Assembly: GCF_025137375.1 (NCBI RefSeq) | Contig: NZ_CP073720.1 | Location: forward strand, 7,526,501-7,590,500 | Direction: 5' to 3' | Source of the DNA: Dactylosporangium fulvum | Lineage (GTDB): Bacteria > Actinomycetota > Actinomycetes > Mycobacteriales > Micromonosporaceae | Length of the DNA stretch: 64,000 nt | In this document: positions 33,253 to 42,111 of the stretch, one piece after another | Layout: every line of letters starts with the position of its first letter | How positions within the stretch are numbered: the first letter of the stretch is position 1 | Position numbers and translations under genes: made by a program | The notes under the pieces: generated by a model | The model's input: the letters and a program-made list of their open reading frames with translations, nothing else | Databases searched by the model: none | Told to the model about the DNA's origin: nothing

Positions 33253-35514
33253 CTACTGGATGGTCTGGACGGTGCTGAATCGGCGCAGGCGCAGGCTGTT
33301 GGCGACCACGAACACGGAGGAAAACGCCATCGCGGCACCAGCGATCATCGGGTTGAGCATCCCGGCCGCCGCCAGGGGCAGGGCGGCGACGTTGTAGGCG
33401 AACGCCCAGAACAGGTTGCTCTTGATGATCCGTAGGGTGCGCCGGGACAGCCGGATCGCGTCGACGGCGGCCATGAGGTCGCCGCGGACGAGGGTGAGGT
33501 CGGAGGCCTCGATGGCGACATCAGTGCCGGTGCCCATGGCCAGGCCGAGGTCGGCTTGGGCGAGCGCGGCGGCGTCGTTGACGCCGTCGCCGACCATCGC
33601 GACAACCTTGCCTTCCGCCTGCAGGCGTTTGACCACGTCGACCTTGTCGGCGGGCAGCACCTCGGCGATCACGTCGTCGATGCCTACCTCGGTGGCCACA
33701 GCGCGGGCGACGGTGGTGTTGTCCCCGGTCAACAGGACCGGGGACAGGCCGAGGCGGCGCAGCGCGGCGATGGCCTGCCGGCTTGACGGCTTGACCACGT
33801 CGGCCACGGCGAGGACTCCGCGGGCGGTGCCGTCCCATCCGGCCACGATCGCGGTCCGCCCGGCAGCCTGGGCTGCGGTCACGGCCTGCTCGACCTCGTC
33901 GGGAACGTCGAGGCCGTGCTGGCGCAGCAACTGCACCCGGCCGACCACGACGTCCCGGTCGCCGACGGCGCCGCGTACGCCAAGGCCCTCCACGTTGGCG
34001 AAGCCGGCCACCGCGGGCAGCGTGCCGAGGTCGGCGCCGGCGCGGACGATGGCTTGGGCGATCGGGTGTTCCGAGGCGGCCTCGACCGCCGCGGCCAGAC
34101 GCACCAGCTCGTCCGGGTCCTGCCCGTCAGCGGGTGTGATGTCGACGAGGGTCATCCGGCCGGTCGTGACGGTGCCGGTCTTGTCCAGCACGACGGTGTC
34201 GACGCGGCGGGTGGATTCGAGCACCTCGGGGCCTTTGATGAGGATGCCGAGCTGGGCGCCGCGGCCGGTGCCGACCAGCAGTGCGGTCGGCGTGGCCAGC
34301 CCGAGGGCGCACGGGCAGGCGATGATGAGCACGGCGACGGCGGCGGTGAACGCGGCGGTCCACCCGGCGCCGGTGCCGACCCACCAGCCCAATGCGGCCA
34401 CGGCCAGGGCGATGACGATCGGCACGAATACCCCGGAGATCCGGTCCGCCAGCCGCTGCACGGCGGCCTTGCCGGTCTGTGCCTGCTCGACCAGCTTGGC
34501 CATCTGCGCCAGCTGGGTGTCCGACCCGACCCGGGTCGCGCGCACGATCAGCCGGCCGCCGGCGTTGACGGTCGCGCCGACCACGGCGTCACCGGGACCG
34601 ACCTCGACCGGCATGCTCTCGCCGGTGAGCATGCTCTGGTCCACCGCGGAGGATCCGTCCTCGACGACACCGTCGGTGGCGATCTTCTCCCCGGGCCGTA
34701 CGACGAACTGGTCACCGACGGTCAGCTGCGACACAGGGATGCGAACCTCGCCGCCGTCGCGGAGCACGGCTACGTCCTTGGCGCCGAGCTCGAGCAGTGC
34801 CCGCAGTGCGGCACCGGCGCGGCGCTTGGAGCGGGCCTCGAAGTAGCGGCCGGCCAGGATGAATGTGGTCACGCCTGCGGCTGCCTCGAGGTAAATGGCT
34901 CCGGCGCCATCGGTACGGCCGATGTCGAGGCTGAACGGGTGTGTCATGCCCGGCAGTCCGGCGGTGCCGAAGAACAGTGCCCACAGCGACCAGCCGAACG
35001 CGGCGATCGTGCCCAGGGAGACGAGGGTGTCCATGGTGGCGGCGCCGTGGCGCAGGTTCGTCCACGCGGCCCTGTGGAACGGCAGGCCGCCGTAGACGAC
35101 GACCGGGGCGGCCAGGGTCAGCGACAGCCACTGCCAGGAGGTGAACTGCCACGCCGGCACCATCGCCAGCACGACCACGGGGATGCTGAGCGCTACGGAT
35201 ACCCACAGCCGTGTCCGCACCGCACGGAGCTCGTCGGTGGCCGGGTCCCGCGTCGGGTCTTCGGTGTGCTCGGGTGGGCGGGGCAGGGCCGCGGTGTAGC
35301 CGGTCTTCTCCACCGTGGCGATCAGGTCCTGCGCGGTGACGTCGCCGTCGACGGTGACGGTGGCCTTCTCGGTGGCGTAGTTGACGGTGGCGGTGACACC
35401 GTCCATGCGGTTGAGCTTCTTCTCGATGCGTGAGGCGCAGGAGGCGCACGTCATGCCGCCGATCTCCAGTTCGATCCGGAGCGGGGACGTGGGCAGCGTC
35501 TTGATCGATGCCAT
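33253..35514 (-). CDS. copA: Copper-exporting P1B-type ATPase
   Basis: 753 residues. N-terminal HMA domain with GGMTCASC (about residues 19-26), eight predicted transmembrane helices, the actuator motif 'LTGES', the membrane metal site CPC in 'IIACPCALGLATP', phosphorylation motif DKTGT, 'SEHPIAQAI' (the HP motif of P1B pumps) and GDGVND. This is a complete Cu(I) exporter. Perfect TAAGGAGG before the ATG; 11 nt separate it from the secreted protein gene upstream. Copper control via the CsoR-type site at 37299 is likely. Confidence 0.95.
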   Translation of the reverse strand: MASIKTLPTSPLRIELEIGGMTCASCASRIEKKLNRMDGVTATVNYATEKATVTVDGDVTAQDLIATVEKTGYTAALPRPPEHTEDPTRDPATDELRAVRTRLWVSVALSIPVVVLAMVPAWQFTSWQWLSLTLAAPVVVYGGLPFHRAAWTNLRHGAATMDTLVSLGTIAAFGWSLWALFFGTAGLPGMTHPFSLDIGRTDGAGAIYLEAAAGVTTFILAGRYFEARSKRRAGAALRALLELGAKDVAVLRDGGEVRIPVSQLTVGDQFVVRPGEKIATDGVVEDGSSAVDQSMLTGESMPVEVGPGDAVVGATVNAGGRLIVRATRVGSDTQLAQMAKLVEQAQTGKAAVQRLADRISGVFVPIVIALAVAALGWWVGTGAGWTAAFTAAVAVLIIACPCALGLATPTALLVGTGRGAQLGILIKGPEVLESTRRVDTVVLDKTGTVTTGRMTLVDITPADGQDPDELVRLAAAVEAASEHPIAQAIVRAGADLGTLPAVAGFANVEGLGVRGAVGDRDVVVGRVQLLRQHGLDVPDEVEQAVTAAQAAGRTAIVAGWDGTARGVLAVADVVKPSSRQAIAALRRLGLSPVLLTGDNTTVARAVATEVGIDDVIAEVLPADKVDVVKRLQAEGKVVAMVGDGVNDAAALAQADLGLAMGTGTDVAIEASDLTLVRGDLMAAVDAIRLSRRTLRIIKSNLFWAFAYNVAALPLAAAGMLNPMIAGAAMAFSSVFVVANSLRLRRFSTVQTIQ

Positions 35515-35525
35515 CGTGTTCCTCC

Positions 35526-36533
35526 TTACCCGTGAGTGTGGCCGGGGTCGCCGTGCCCGGACGGGCTCGGCGATACGGTCGGGTCGGCTCCGCCGGGGGC
35601 GACCTCAGTGGGAGCGGCTGTGCTCGCCGTCGACCGCGGTCCGGCGGTGACGGTGAATGCGGCGGTGCGGACGGTTCCGCCGTGCTGGAAGTCCAGGTAC
35701 AGCCGATAGGCGCCGACCGAGGGGACTTCGGCGTAGAAGGTGACGTCCGGCCCGGCGGGCGTACGACCGTCGCCCGGCACACCCTCGGGGTGCACGTGCA
35801 GGTAGGCCAGGTCACCGTCGCGCAGTGCCACCAGGTGCCCGTAGGCGCCCAGGTACGGCTCCAGATCGGTGACCGGTGTCCCGAGCTTGCTCACCGACAG
35901 GGTCAGTTTCGACGAACTGCCCGGGACCAGGTCGCCGGTGAGGGTGACGGTGTAGCCGTCGACCTCGGCCGTTCGCGCCGGCGCCGGCAAGGCCAGCGGT
36001 TGGTAGTCACCGGGCGCGGGCACGTCCACGCCGAGGGTGAGGCCCTCCTTGCGGGCGGCGGGCTGGAAGTCGGCGAAGACGCGGTACTGCCCGGGCGCGG
36101 TCACCGCCAGCGGCACCGACCATGTACCGTCGGCCTGCAGGGTCGGATGCAGGTGCTGGTAGCCCGACAGGTCACGGCGCACCACGATCAGGTGCAGGTC
36201 CTTGTCGTGGCTGGTCGTGTAGTCGGTGACCGGGTTGCCGTCCGGGCCGAGCACACGGAACGCAAACGGCTGGGCGTCGCCCACCGCGAGCGTGGCGGTG
36301 ACCGGGGTCAGCCGATAGCCGTCCTGAGTGACCTGCAGCCCACCTGGCAGGTGCGCTGCGGCGCTGTCTGCCTGAGCGTCGCCGTGCGCGCCAGCGCTGT
36401 CGGCCGCGTGGGTTTCGCGGTGTGCCGGTGGGGCGGCCTGGCTCGGACCGACGACGCTGCCGACACCGGCGGCGGCACCGAAGACGGTCAGCAGACCCAG
36501 CACGTAGAGGGTCAGCTTGACCGGGGTTTTCAT
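35526..36533 (-). CDS. Secreted or membrane-anchored His-rich protein of the copper operon
   Basis: 335 residues. N-terminal hydrophobic signal segment ('LTLYVLGLLTVFGAAAGVG'), a His/Ala-rich stretch ('HRETHAADSAGAHGDAQ'), then two beta-rich repeats of similar style ('DLHLIVVRRDLSGYQHLHP' and 'GHLVALRDGDLAYLHVHPEG') and a His-rich C-terminus ('GHGDPGHTHG'). The repeated HLHP/HVHPEG histidines look metal-binding. It sits between the reductase remnant (ATGA overlap) and copA. Probably binds copper outside the membrane; no biochemical function known to me. Confidence 0.78.
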   Translation of the reverse strand: MKTPVKLTLYVLGLLTVFGAAAGVGSVVGPSQAAPPAHRETHAADSAGAHGDAQADSAAAHLPGGLQVTQDGYRLTPVTATLAVGDAQPFAFRVLGPDGNPVTDYTTSHDKDLHLIVVRRDLSGYQHLHPTLQADGTWSVPLAVTAPGQYRVFADFQPAARKEGLTLGVDVPAPGDYQPLALPAPARTAEVDGYTVTLTGDLVPGSSSKLTLSVSKLGTPVTDLEPYLGAYGHLVALRDGDLAYLHVHPEGVPGDGRTPAGPDVTFYAEVPSVGAYRLYLDFQHGGTVRTAAFTVTAGPRSTASTAAPTEVAPGGADPTVSPSPSGHGDPGHTHG

Positions 36534-37244
36534 GCGTTCTCCCTGCATGTCAGGTCCTTTCGGGCAGGCGATGACGGATGCGCCGCGGCCGACGTCACGG
36601 TCGACGCCGGCAGGTCGGCCGCCGGGGCGCGGCGCGCGATCAGCGGCCGCAGTTGATTGACGGCCCGGGCGCCGCCGACGCCGACTGCGGCGACGACACG
36701 CTGGTCACCGTCGAGCAGTGCGACGGCGAAGCGGGGGTCGCCCGGGCTGCCGAGTACCGGATGTTCGGTGACGCCAAGGTGCGGCCAGCCGACGATGGTC
36801 AGCTTGGTCGTATGCACGTAGGTGCAGATGCCGTAGCCGATGCGTGTCTTCGGCTGTGCGCAGGCTCACCACCCGGTCGCCGATCGCAGGCGCGACCGAC
36901 GCGGGCAGCGTGCGGGGATGCGCACCGGTGGCCAGGACAATCGCGTCGGCGTTGATCGTCGCACCGCCGTCGAGCTTGACGCTGCGCCTGACGGCATCCA
37001 GTGCGGTCGCCCGACGACCCAGCAGCCATTGGACCGGTAGCTCGTCCAAGTCGGACAGGGTGATGTCGTCGTCGGCGACGGCACCGGCCAGCAAACCCTT
37101 GTTCACGGTGGTGCGGTTGTAGGGCATCCGCGGTTCGGCGCCGACCACCATGACCTCCACGGCACCAGCACGTGCCAGGCGGACGGCGGCGGCACTGCCC
37201 GCGGCCCCCGCACCAACGACCAGCACCCGCGGCGGTGTGCTCAT
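36530..37244 (-). pseudogene. Decayed FAD/NAD(P)-dependent ferredoxin-reductase-like protein
   Basis: The first ~140 residues from the ATG at 37244 are a normal FAD-binding start ('RVLVVGAGAAGSAAAVRLA', 'MPYNRTTVNKGLLAG', 'ADAIVLATGAHPR'). Near 36845 the frame changes, and the C-terminal reductase end ('GDPRFAVALLDGDQRVV') continues in another frame to a stop at 36530. The central NAD-binding part, normally ~200 residues, is missing. An internal deletion plus frameshift therefore destroyed the gene. Its stop still overlaps the start of the secreted protein (ATGA), showing it was once the operon's first gene. Confidence 0.8.
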
Positions 37245-37298
37245 GACAGTCCTCCCCTTGCTGCATAACGACCACGGCTGGGTCCGGCCGTGACAACA

Positions 37299-37315
37299 AT
37301 ACTCCCGGGGGGTAT
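37299..37315. promoter_or_regulatory. CsoR-type copper operator
   Basis: ATACTCCCGGGGGGTAT: near-perfect palindrome (one mismatch) of the ATAC-C/G-tract-GTAT type bound by the CsoR copper sensor. It lies between the minus-strand reductase/copA unit and the plus-strand copZ, so it can serve both. No csoR gene is in the window. Confidence 0.7.
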
Positions 37316-37385
37316 CTTGGCATACACCTGCCCCGTACCGGTATCGGCAGTGCTCGTAAGAACGATCACGAGAAGGAGATTCGTC

Positions 37386-37595
37386 ATGGCGTCCAGCACG
37401 TACACGGTCAAGGGAATGACCTGCGACCACTGCGCCGGCTCGGTGACCGCCGAGGTCGGCAAGATCGACGGCGTGACCGACGTGGCCGTCGACGTCAGGG
37501 CCGGCAAGGTGACGGTGACCAGCACCGCACCGGTCAGCGACGAGGCGGTCACCGAAGCTGTCGAGGAGGCCGGCTACCAGGTCGTGCTCGCCTGA
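37386..37595 (+). CDS. copZ: Heavy-metal-associated (CopZ-like) copper chaperone
   Basis: 69 residues, single HMA domain with 'VKGMTCDHCAGSV' (C-x2-C; the GMTCDHC motif is typical of actinobacterial CopZ). ATG at 37386 with GAAGGAG 8 nt upstream. It is 70 bp downstream of the CsoR-type box and divergent from the copA unit. It would hold cytoplasmic Cu(I) and pass it to CopA. Confidence 0.93.
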   Translation: MASSTYTVKGMTCDHCAGSVTAEVGKIDGVTDVAVDVRAGKVTVTSTAPVSDEAVTEAVEEAGYQVVLA

Positions 37596-37948
37596 TCATC
37601 ATGCCGTGCCGCCGGACGATGACCTCAGCGCCGGCGGCACGGCGTATCCGGGCCATCCACCTTCACCGCCCCGCCCTGACGTGCCACGCCAGATCTTCCG
37701 GATCGCGCGGCCGCGCGGTCCTCGAGCGCCGGGGCCGGTTGCCGGCTGCGGAACCTCGCGCACGACGGCGCCGCCCGGATACGGCGCTGTCTCGTCCGGG
37801 ACGTCGCCCAGATGGGGCGGTCGAGGCCGAACGTAGCACTCAAACGACCACCGACTTAAAGATCATCTATCGTGCTCGCGGTTGCGTCCACCTCGGCGAT
37901 CCCTCCGGACGACATTGCTATCCTTGGGACACGGTCGGTTGACGACCG
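37596..37948. other. Intergenic region between copZ and the riboswitch
   Basis: About 350 bases with no convincing coding frame. It should contain the copZ terminator and the promoter of the riboswitch-sugE transcript; I cannot place either with confidence. Confidence 0.5.
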
Positions 37949-37988
37949 CCGGACGAGGGAGCCGTACCCGGGGCGCGACAAGACGGCC
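37949..37988 (+). ncRNA. Guanidine-III riboswitch (ykkC-III class)
   Basis: The 40-nt element shows the conserved blocks of the class in order: CCGGACGAGG (37949-37958), GCCGTACCCGG (37961-37971) and GACAAGACGGC (37977-37987), which closely resemble the crystallised Thermobifida fusca guanidine-III RNA as I recall it. It ends 2-3 nt before a GAGGAG ribosome site and 14 nt before the sugE ATG, fitting translational control: guanidinium would expose the ribosome site. The gene it controls is a guanidinium exporter, which independently supports the call. Confidence 0.88.
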
Positions 37989-38001
37989 ATGAGGAGCAGT
38001 C

Positions 38002-38316
38002 ATGGCATGGGTTGCCTTGGTCATATCCGGGATCCTTGAGGCAGTCTGGGCGGTTGCGCTCGGGCGAAGCGAAGGTTTCTCCCGGCCAGTGCCGACGATC
38101 GTCTTCCTTGTCGGTCTTGTGGCAAGCATGGGAGGACTCGCCTACGCCATGCGCACACTGCCTATCGGTACTTCGTATGCGGTGTGGGTGGGTATCGGCG
38201 CAGTCCTGACCGTCGCCGTCGGAATGGTGACGGGCGATGAAACCGTCAACGCCGTCAAGCTGCTACTGCTGCTCGGCCTCATTGGCTGTGTTGTCGGACT
38301 GAAGTTGGCTCACTGA
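38002..38316 (+). CDS. sugE: Guanidinium exporter, SMR family (SugE/Gdx)
   Basis: 104 residues, four transmembrane helices, with the SMR glutamate in 'GILEAVWAVALGRSEGF' and the Gdx-like 'AMRTLPIGTSYAVWVGIGAV'. Full length for the family. Proteins of this subtype export guanidinium in exchange for protons. ATG at 38002 with GAGGAG 5 nt upstream, directly behind the guanidine-III riboswitch. Confidence 0.93.
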   Translation: MAWVALVISGILEAVWAVALGRSEGFSRPVPTIVFLVGLVASMGGLAYAMRTLPIGTSYAVWVGIGAVLTVAVGMVTGDETVNAVKLLLLLGLIGCVVGLKLAH

Positions 38317-38530
38317 CCACAACGAGTTCGCTAACCGATGAGATCGAGCCGGAGTCGGCACGGCATGTTCCCTGGCCCGCGGTTGGCATTGGCCGTCGCG
38401 TTGTGCGGCGGCCAATGCCGAGAACGACGAACAGGATGCCGACAAGTTGGGTGGCCAGGGGTTCCTGATGCAGGGGAACGCACCAATGCCAGGAGGATTG
38501 CTGCTCCCAGGCTGATCAGGTTGCCGGCTG

Positions 38531-39379
38531 TCAGGTCGTGGGCATCGGCGTGAACTGGCCGACCCCGGCCCACATGCCGCTGCGGCGGGTGTCGCCGGCG
38601 AAGTCCGCCGGATCCCCCGTCGCCGGTCGCCAATCGGGTGCCCAGGTCACGCCGGGGTCGACCAGTTGGCAGCGGCCGGCGAAGAACAGCTCGACCTGCG
38701 CACGGGTTCGCGGTTTGCCCGCCGTGGTGGTCCGTTGTGTGTAGACCGCCCGGGCAGCCGCGGTGCGATCGTCGCTGAGTGCGAACGTCTCCGCCGCGCC
38801 GTGCGAGATGACGAGATAGCTGCCCGCCGGCAACACCGCGGCGAGGCGGTCGACGAACCCGTACGCCTCGGTGTCGTCGGGGACGAAGTGCAGCACGGCG
38901 GCCAGCACCAGCGCTGTCGGCGTGGTGAAGTCGAGCATCCGGCGGACCTCGGGATGGTCGAGGATCGCCTGCGGCTCGCGCAGGTCGCCGCGGATGGCCG
39001 TGGCCCGGTCGTTGCCGTGCAGGATTTCGAGGCTTTCGGCCACGGCGACCGGGTCGATGTCGACGTAGACCACCCTGGCGTCGGGCGCGACGGCCTGGGC
39101 GATCTCGTGGACGTTACCGGCCGTCGGGATCCCCGACCCGATGTCCAGGAATTGCCGGATGCCGGCCTCGGCGAGGAACCGCACAGCGCGCCCCAGAAAG
39201 GCCCGGTTGTTGCGGGCCACCGCGGGCACGGCGGGGAACTGGTCGACGACCGTCTGGGCTGCCTGCCGGTCCGCCGGGAAGTTGTGCACGCCGCCCAGGT
39301 AGAAGTCGTACATCCTGGCCGCAGTGGCCGGCTTCTGCTCGCTCTTGTGCTCGCCGCCGCTCGGGCCGTTCATCCGCAT
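38531..39379 (-). CDS. SAM-dependent methyltransferase (PF04672/DUF574 type)
   Basis: About 282 residues. The SAM motif reads 'FLDIGSGIPTAGNVHEIAQ', characteristic of this actinobacterial family, followed by 'VVYVDIDPVAVA'. 'ARMYDFYLGGVHNFPADR' near the start is also typical. Two ATGs (39379, 39373) are both possible behind a GGGGGG ribosome site. Substrate unknown. Convergent with sugE; the 200 bases between them may hold a remnant of another membrane protein. Confidence 0.9.
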   Translation of the reverse strand: MRMNGPSGGEHKSEQKPATAARMYDFYLGGVHNFPADRQAAQTVVDQFPAVPAVARNNRAFLGRAVRFLAEAGIRQFLDIGSGIPTAGNVHEIAQAVAPDARVVYVDIDPVAVAESLEILHGNDRATAIRGDLREPQAILDHPEVRRMLDFTTPTALVLAAVLHFVPDDTEAYGFVDRLAAVLPAGSYLVISHGAAETFALSDDRTAAARAVYTQRTTTAGKPRTRAQVELFFAGRCQLVDPGVTWAPDWRPATGDPADFAGDTRRSGMWAGVGQFTPMPTT

Positions 39380-39556
39380 GCGCCCCCCATTATCGCGATC
39401 GACGTCCGCCATTACCGCGAACGGCAGCATGATATCGGTGTCGGGCCGTCGACGACGGCCCGCCGCCCGCTCCGCACCGCGTCAACCGGCCGGACATCGG
39501 CACCGCCGGTTCGCGAGTGCCGGAATCCATGGCGCACGGCGTGTCCGTGCTGACGT

Positions 39557-39754
39557 TCATGCTGACGTTCGTGGTGCTGCTCGGGCCTGATTGTCGGCGA
39601 CCCGGGTCAGGGTCCACATGTCGGTGCCGTACCCGATGGCCTTCGACCCGGCCAGCAATGCCGTCTCCAGCTCGGCCAGCTGCTCGTCGGACAGCCGCGG
39701 GGTCCGGCCCAGCCGACCCAGCCCGCAACGCATCCACGTCACGACCAGGACCAC
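39557..39754 (-). mobile_element. IS630-family transposase remnant
   Basis: A 65-residue frame with 'RTPRLSDEQLAELETALLAG' and 'GTDMWTLTRVAD', the typical N-terminal helix-turn-helix region of IS630-family transposases, then the frame decays. The DDE catalytic domain is absent and no terminal inverted repeats could be placed. Located between the methyltransferase and pruA, it marks an old insertion or rearrangement point. Confidence 0.7.
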
Positions 39755-39869
39755 GACGCGGACCCGTCGACCGTGCAGCAGTAGGCATGACCACGATTGT
39801 CTTGCCCGCCAACGACATCGACCCGCAACGACTCATCAAAAATCGCAGGACTTCATACGGGGCTGCGGG

Positions 39870-41498
39870 TCACTCCATGTGCGGGTATCCATGGTGCGTG
39901 GGTGGCACAAAGGTCTCCTTGATGGACCGGGGCGACGTCCATCGCAGCAGATTGGTCGCGGCACCGGCCTTGTCGTTGGTACCCGAGGCGCGCGATCCGC
40001 CGAACGGCTGCTGCCCGACCACCGCACCGGTGGGCTTGTCGTTGATGTAGAAGTTGCCGGCCGCAAAACGAAGCGTCTCGGTGGCGCGTGCGATCGCCGC
40101 TCGGTCCTGTGCAATGACCGCGCCGGTGAGCGCGTAGTCGGTCACCGACTCCAGTTGCCGGACCACGCTGTCGTACTCGTCGTCCGGGTAGACGTGCACG
40201 GCGAGGATCGGGCCGAAGTACTCGGTGGTGAACGACTCGTCGCCGGGGTCTGCGACCTCCAGCAACGTGGGCCGGACGTAGTAGCCGACGCTGTCGTCAT
40301 ACGTCCCGCCGGCGAGGACCCGCACCGACGCTGTGGCGTGGGCACGGTCGATGGCGGCCTTGTGGGTGGCGAATGCCCGACTGTCGATCACCGCGGACAT
40401 GAAGTTGGCGAAGTCCGTCGTTGGTCCCATCGTCAATGCCTCGGTACTCGCGACGACGTCGTCGCGCAGCCCGCTCCAGATGCTGCGCGGCACGTACGCG
40501 CGCGAGGCCGCCGAGCATTTCTGGCCCTGGTACTCGAAGGCGCCGCGCAGCATCGCCGTGCGTAGCACCCGCGCGGACGCGCTCGGATGGGCCAGGATGA
40601 AGCCCTTGCCGCCGGTCTCGCCGACGAGTCGCGGATACGAGCGGTAGTTCGCGATGTTCTCCCCGACTGCCCGCCAGAGCTTGCGGAAGGTGCCCGTCGA
40701 GCCGGTGAAGTGGATACCGGCGAGATCCTGGTCGGCGAGCGCCACATTCGACACCGCCACACCGTCGCCGTGCACCAGATTGATGACACCGGGCGGGAGT
40801 CCTGCCTCCTCCAGCAGCGCCATGGTGAAATGGGCGGCGAGCGCCTGGGCCGGCGACGGCTTCCAGACTACGGTGTTGCCCATCAGCGCCGGTGCGGTCG
40901 GGAGGTTCCCGGCGATCGCCGTGAAGTTGAACGGGGTGATCGCATAGACGAACCCGTCGAGCGGCCGGTGGTCACTTCGGTTCCAGACCCCCTTGGCGTT
41001 GACCATCGGCTGTTCGCCGAGGATCGTGCGGGCGAAGTGGACGTTGAAGCGCCAGAAGTCGATCAGCTCGCACGCCGCGTCGATCTCGGCCTGGATCGCC
41101 GTCTTGGCCTGGCCGAGCATGGTGGCGGCGTTGAGCGTGGACCGCCACGGACCGCTCAGCAGGTCGGCGGCCTTGAGGAAGATCGCGGCGCGGTCGTCGA
41201 AGGTCAACCCGCGCCACATCGGCGCCGCCGCCTTGGCCGCGTCGACGGCGGCCCGCGCCTCGGCCTCGGTGGCGCCGTCCAGCACGCCGAGCGCGTGCCG
41301 GTGCTCGAACGGCGCCGTTACCTCGGTGCGGGAGTGCCCACCGAGGACCTGTCGACCACCGATCCAGTGCGGCAGGTCGTGCTTCTCGTTCCACAACTGC
41401 GCCACGCGCCGCTCCAGGTCGGCCCGCTCGGAACTGCCCGAGGCGTGGTCGAGCACGGGCTCGTTGGTCGGCGAAGGTACCGCCGTCAAGGCATCCAT
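39870..41498 (-). CDS. pruA: L-glutamate gamma-semialdehyde (1-pyrroline-5-carboxylate) dehydrogenase
   Basis: 542 residues, the usual PruA length. Catalytic Cys in 'EYQGQKCSAASRAYV', Glu in 'LVGETGGKGF', and the oxyanion Asn region 'GFVYAITPFNFTAIAGNLP', with the PruA-type end 'QPFGGSRASGTNDKAGA'. It oxidises glutamate semialdehyde to glutamate with NAD+. ATG at 41498. No proline dehydrogenase is adjacent; a broken reading frame lies upstream instead. It could serve proline released by the amino-acid operon at 42.2-52.1 kb. Confidence 0.93.
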   Translation of the reverse strand: MDALTAVPSPTNEPVLDHASGSSERADLERRVAQLWNEKHDLPHWIGGRQVLGGHSRTEVTAPFEHRHALGVLDGATEAEARAAVDAAKAAAPMWRGLTFDDRAAIFLKAADLLSGPWRSTLNAATMLGQAKTAIQAEIDAACELIDFWRFNVHFARTILGEQPMVNAKGVWNRSDHRPLDGFVYAITPFNFTAIAGNLPTAPALMGNTVVWKPSPAQALAAHFTMALLEEAGLPPGVINLVHGDGVAVSNVALADQDLAGIHFTGSTGTFRKLWRAVGENIANYRSYPRLVGETGGKGFILAHPSASARVLRTAMLRGAFEYQGQKCSAASRAYVPRSIWSGLRDDVVASTEALTMGPTTDFANFMSAVIDSRAFATHKAAIDRAHATASVRVLAGGTYDDSVGYYVRPTLLEVADPGDESFTTEYFGPILAVHVYPDDEYDSVVRQLESVTDYALTGAVIAQDRAAIARATETLRFAAGNFYINDKPTGAVVGQQPFGGSRASGTNDKAGAATNLLRWTSPRSIKETFVPPTHHGYPHME

Positions 41499-41517
41499 GA
41501 ACGTTGTTCTCCCTGGC

Positions 41518-41721
41518 TCAGTAGGTCGGCCGCTCGGTCTTGCCATGCAGTGCATCGAGCCAGGCCGGGCACGGCGGCGCGTAGTCGATCACGTGCGCCT
41601 GCCGCCAGGCGGCCAAGCCCCGCCGGATGTCGTGCCCGGCCGGATGTCGTGCCCAGCCGGCGTCAGAGCCGATCAACCGGTCAGCGGCGGTCTCACCAGC
41701 GGGGCGAGCACCAGGTGGCCG
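41518..41721 (-). pseudogene. C-terminal gene remnant upstream of pruA
   Basis: A minus-strand frame without a usable start reads 'HDIRRGLAAWRQAHVIDYAP' and ends '...LHGKTERPTY' at a TGA (41518-41520), 20 nt before pruA. The style is that of a genuine protein C-terminus. It contains a 15-bp direct duplication. The family was not recognised. Likely the truncated end of a gene formerly co-transcribed with pruA. Confidence 0.4.
41624..41655. repeat. 15-bp tandem direct repeat
   Basis: CCGGATGTCGTGCCC occurs at 41624-41638 and 41641-41655 (period 17 bp), inside the gene remnant; consistent with replication slippage in decaying sequence. Confidence 0.8.
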
Positions 41722-41732
41722 GGGCGCATCGG

Positions 41733-41921
41733 CTAGGGCAGCTCGCTGCTGAGCACGCCACCGTGCGCGACGTGGTGTCGCTCTTCTTCGATGATCTTCA
41801 CTCGGACGCCCTCCTTGTCGACGCCGAGCGCATCGACCACCGCGTCGGTCACCCGCCGGACCAGCTCGCGCTTCTGTGTCATCGTCCGACCGGAGAACAT
41901 CTCGATCCTCACCCCGGGCAC
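41733..41921 (-). CDS. 4-oxalocrotonate tautomerase-family protein
   Basis: 62 residues beginning M-P (catalytic Pro after Met removal), 'GVRIEMFSGRTMTQKRELVR'. GTG start with a strong GGGGAGGA. It is a close relative of the tautomerase at 51880-52095 (shared 'EMFSGRT..QKR.LVR.VTDAV', 'GVRV.I.E.ERHH'). Small trimeric or hexameric tautomerases shuttle enol/keto isomers or dehalogenate. It lies 12 nt 5' of the gene remnant, in the pruA direction. Confidence 0.88.
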   Translation of the reverse strand: MPGVRIEMFSGRTMTQKRELVRRVTDAVVDALGVDKEGVRVKIIEEERHHVAHGGVLSSELP

Positions 41922-42082
41922 TGATTCCTCCCCTTCGCCTCGCTCTGCTGGTGTTACTGGCTGATCTCGTCGTACTCCAGATAGCCCAGACCGTCGCTCA
42001 CGGTCATCGACCAGTTGCCGGCAGACGCTAGAAGTCGCGTCCTCGGGTTGTCAAGACACCCAGTGGTTGGACCTCCACCCAC

Positions 42083-42111
42083 TTGACATCCTTCCAGGCG
42101 AGTGCAAATCT
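42083..42111 (+). promoter_or_regulatory. Probable promoter of the amino-acid operon
   Basis: TTGACA (42083-42088), 17-nt spacer, AAATCT (42106-42111), about 130 bp upstream of the binding-protein gene. The -35 is perfect, the -10 weak. A minus-strand TTGACA at 42049-42054 could drive the divergent tautomerase. The remaining 41955-42237 interval shows only a C-terminus-like minus-strand frame ending at 41954 ('SMTVSDGLGYLEYDEISQ'), possibly another remnant. Confidence 0.45.

Noticed and set aside
38390..38520. Minus-strand stretch reading 'VPLHQEPLATQLVGILFVVL', like the end of a small membrane transporter
   Set aside because: Too short, no start codon and no clear family; may be a remnant but not supportable as a feature.
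39790..39870. Plus-strand ATG frame 'MTTIVLPANDIDPQRLIKNR' beside the IS630 remnant
   Set aside because: No ribosome site and it runs into sequence antisense to pruA.
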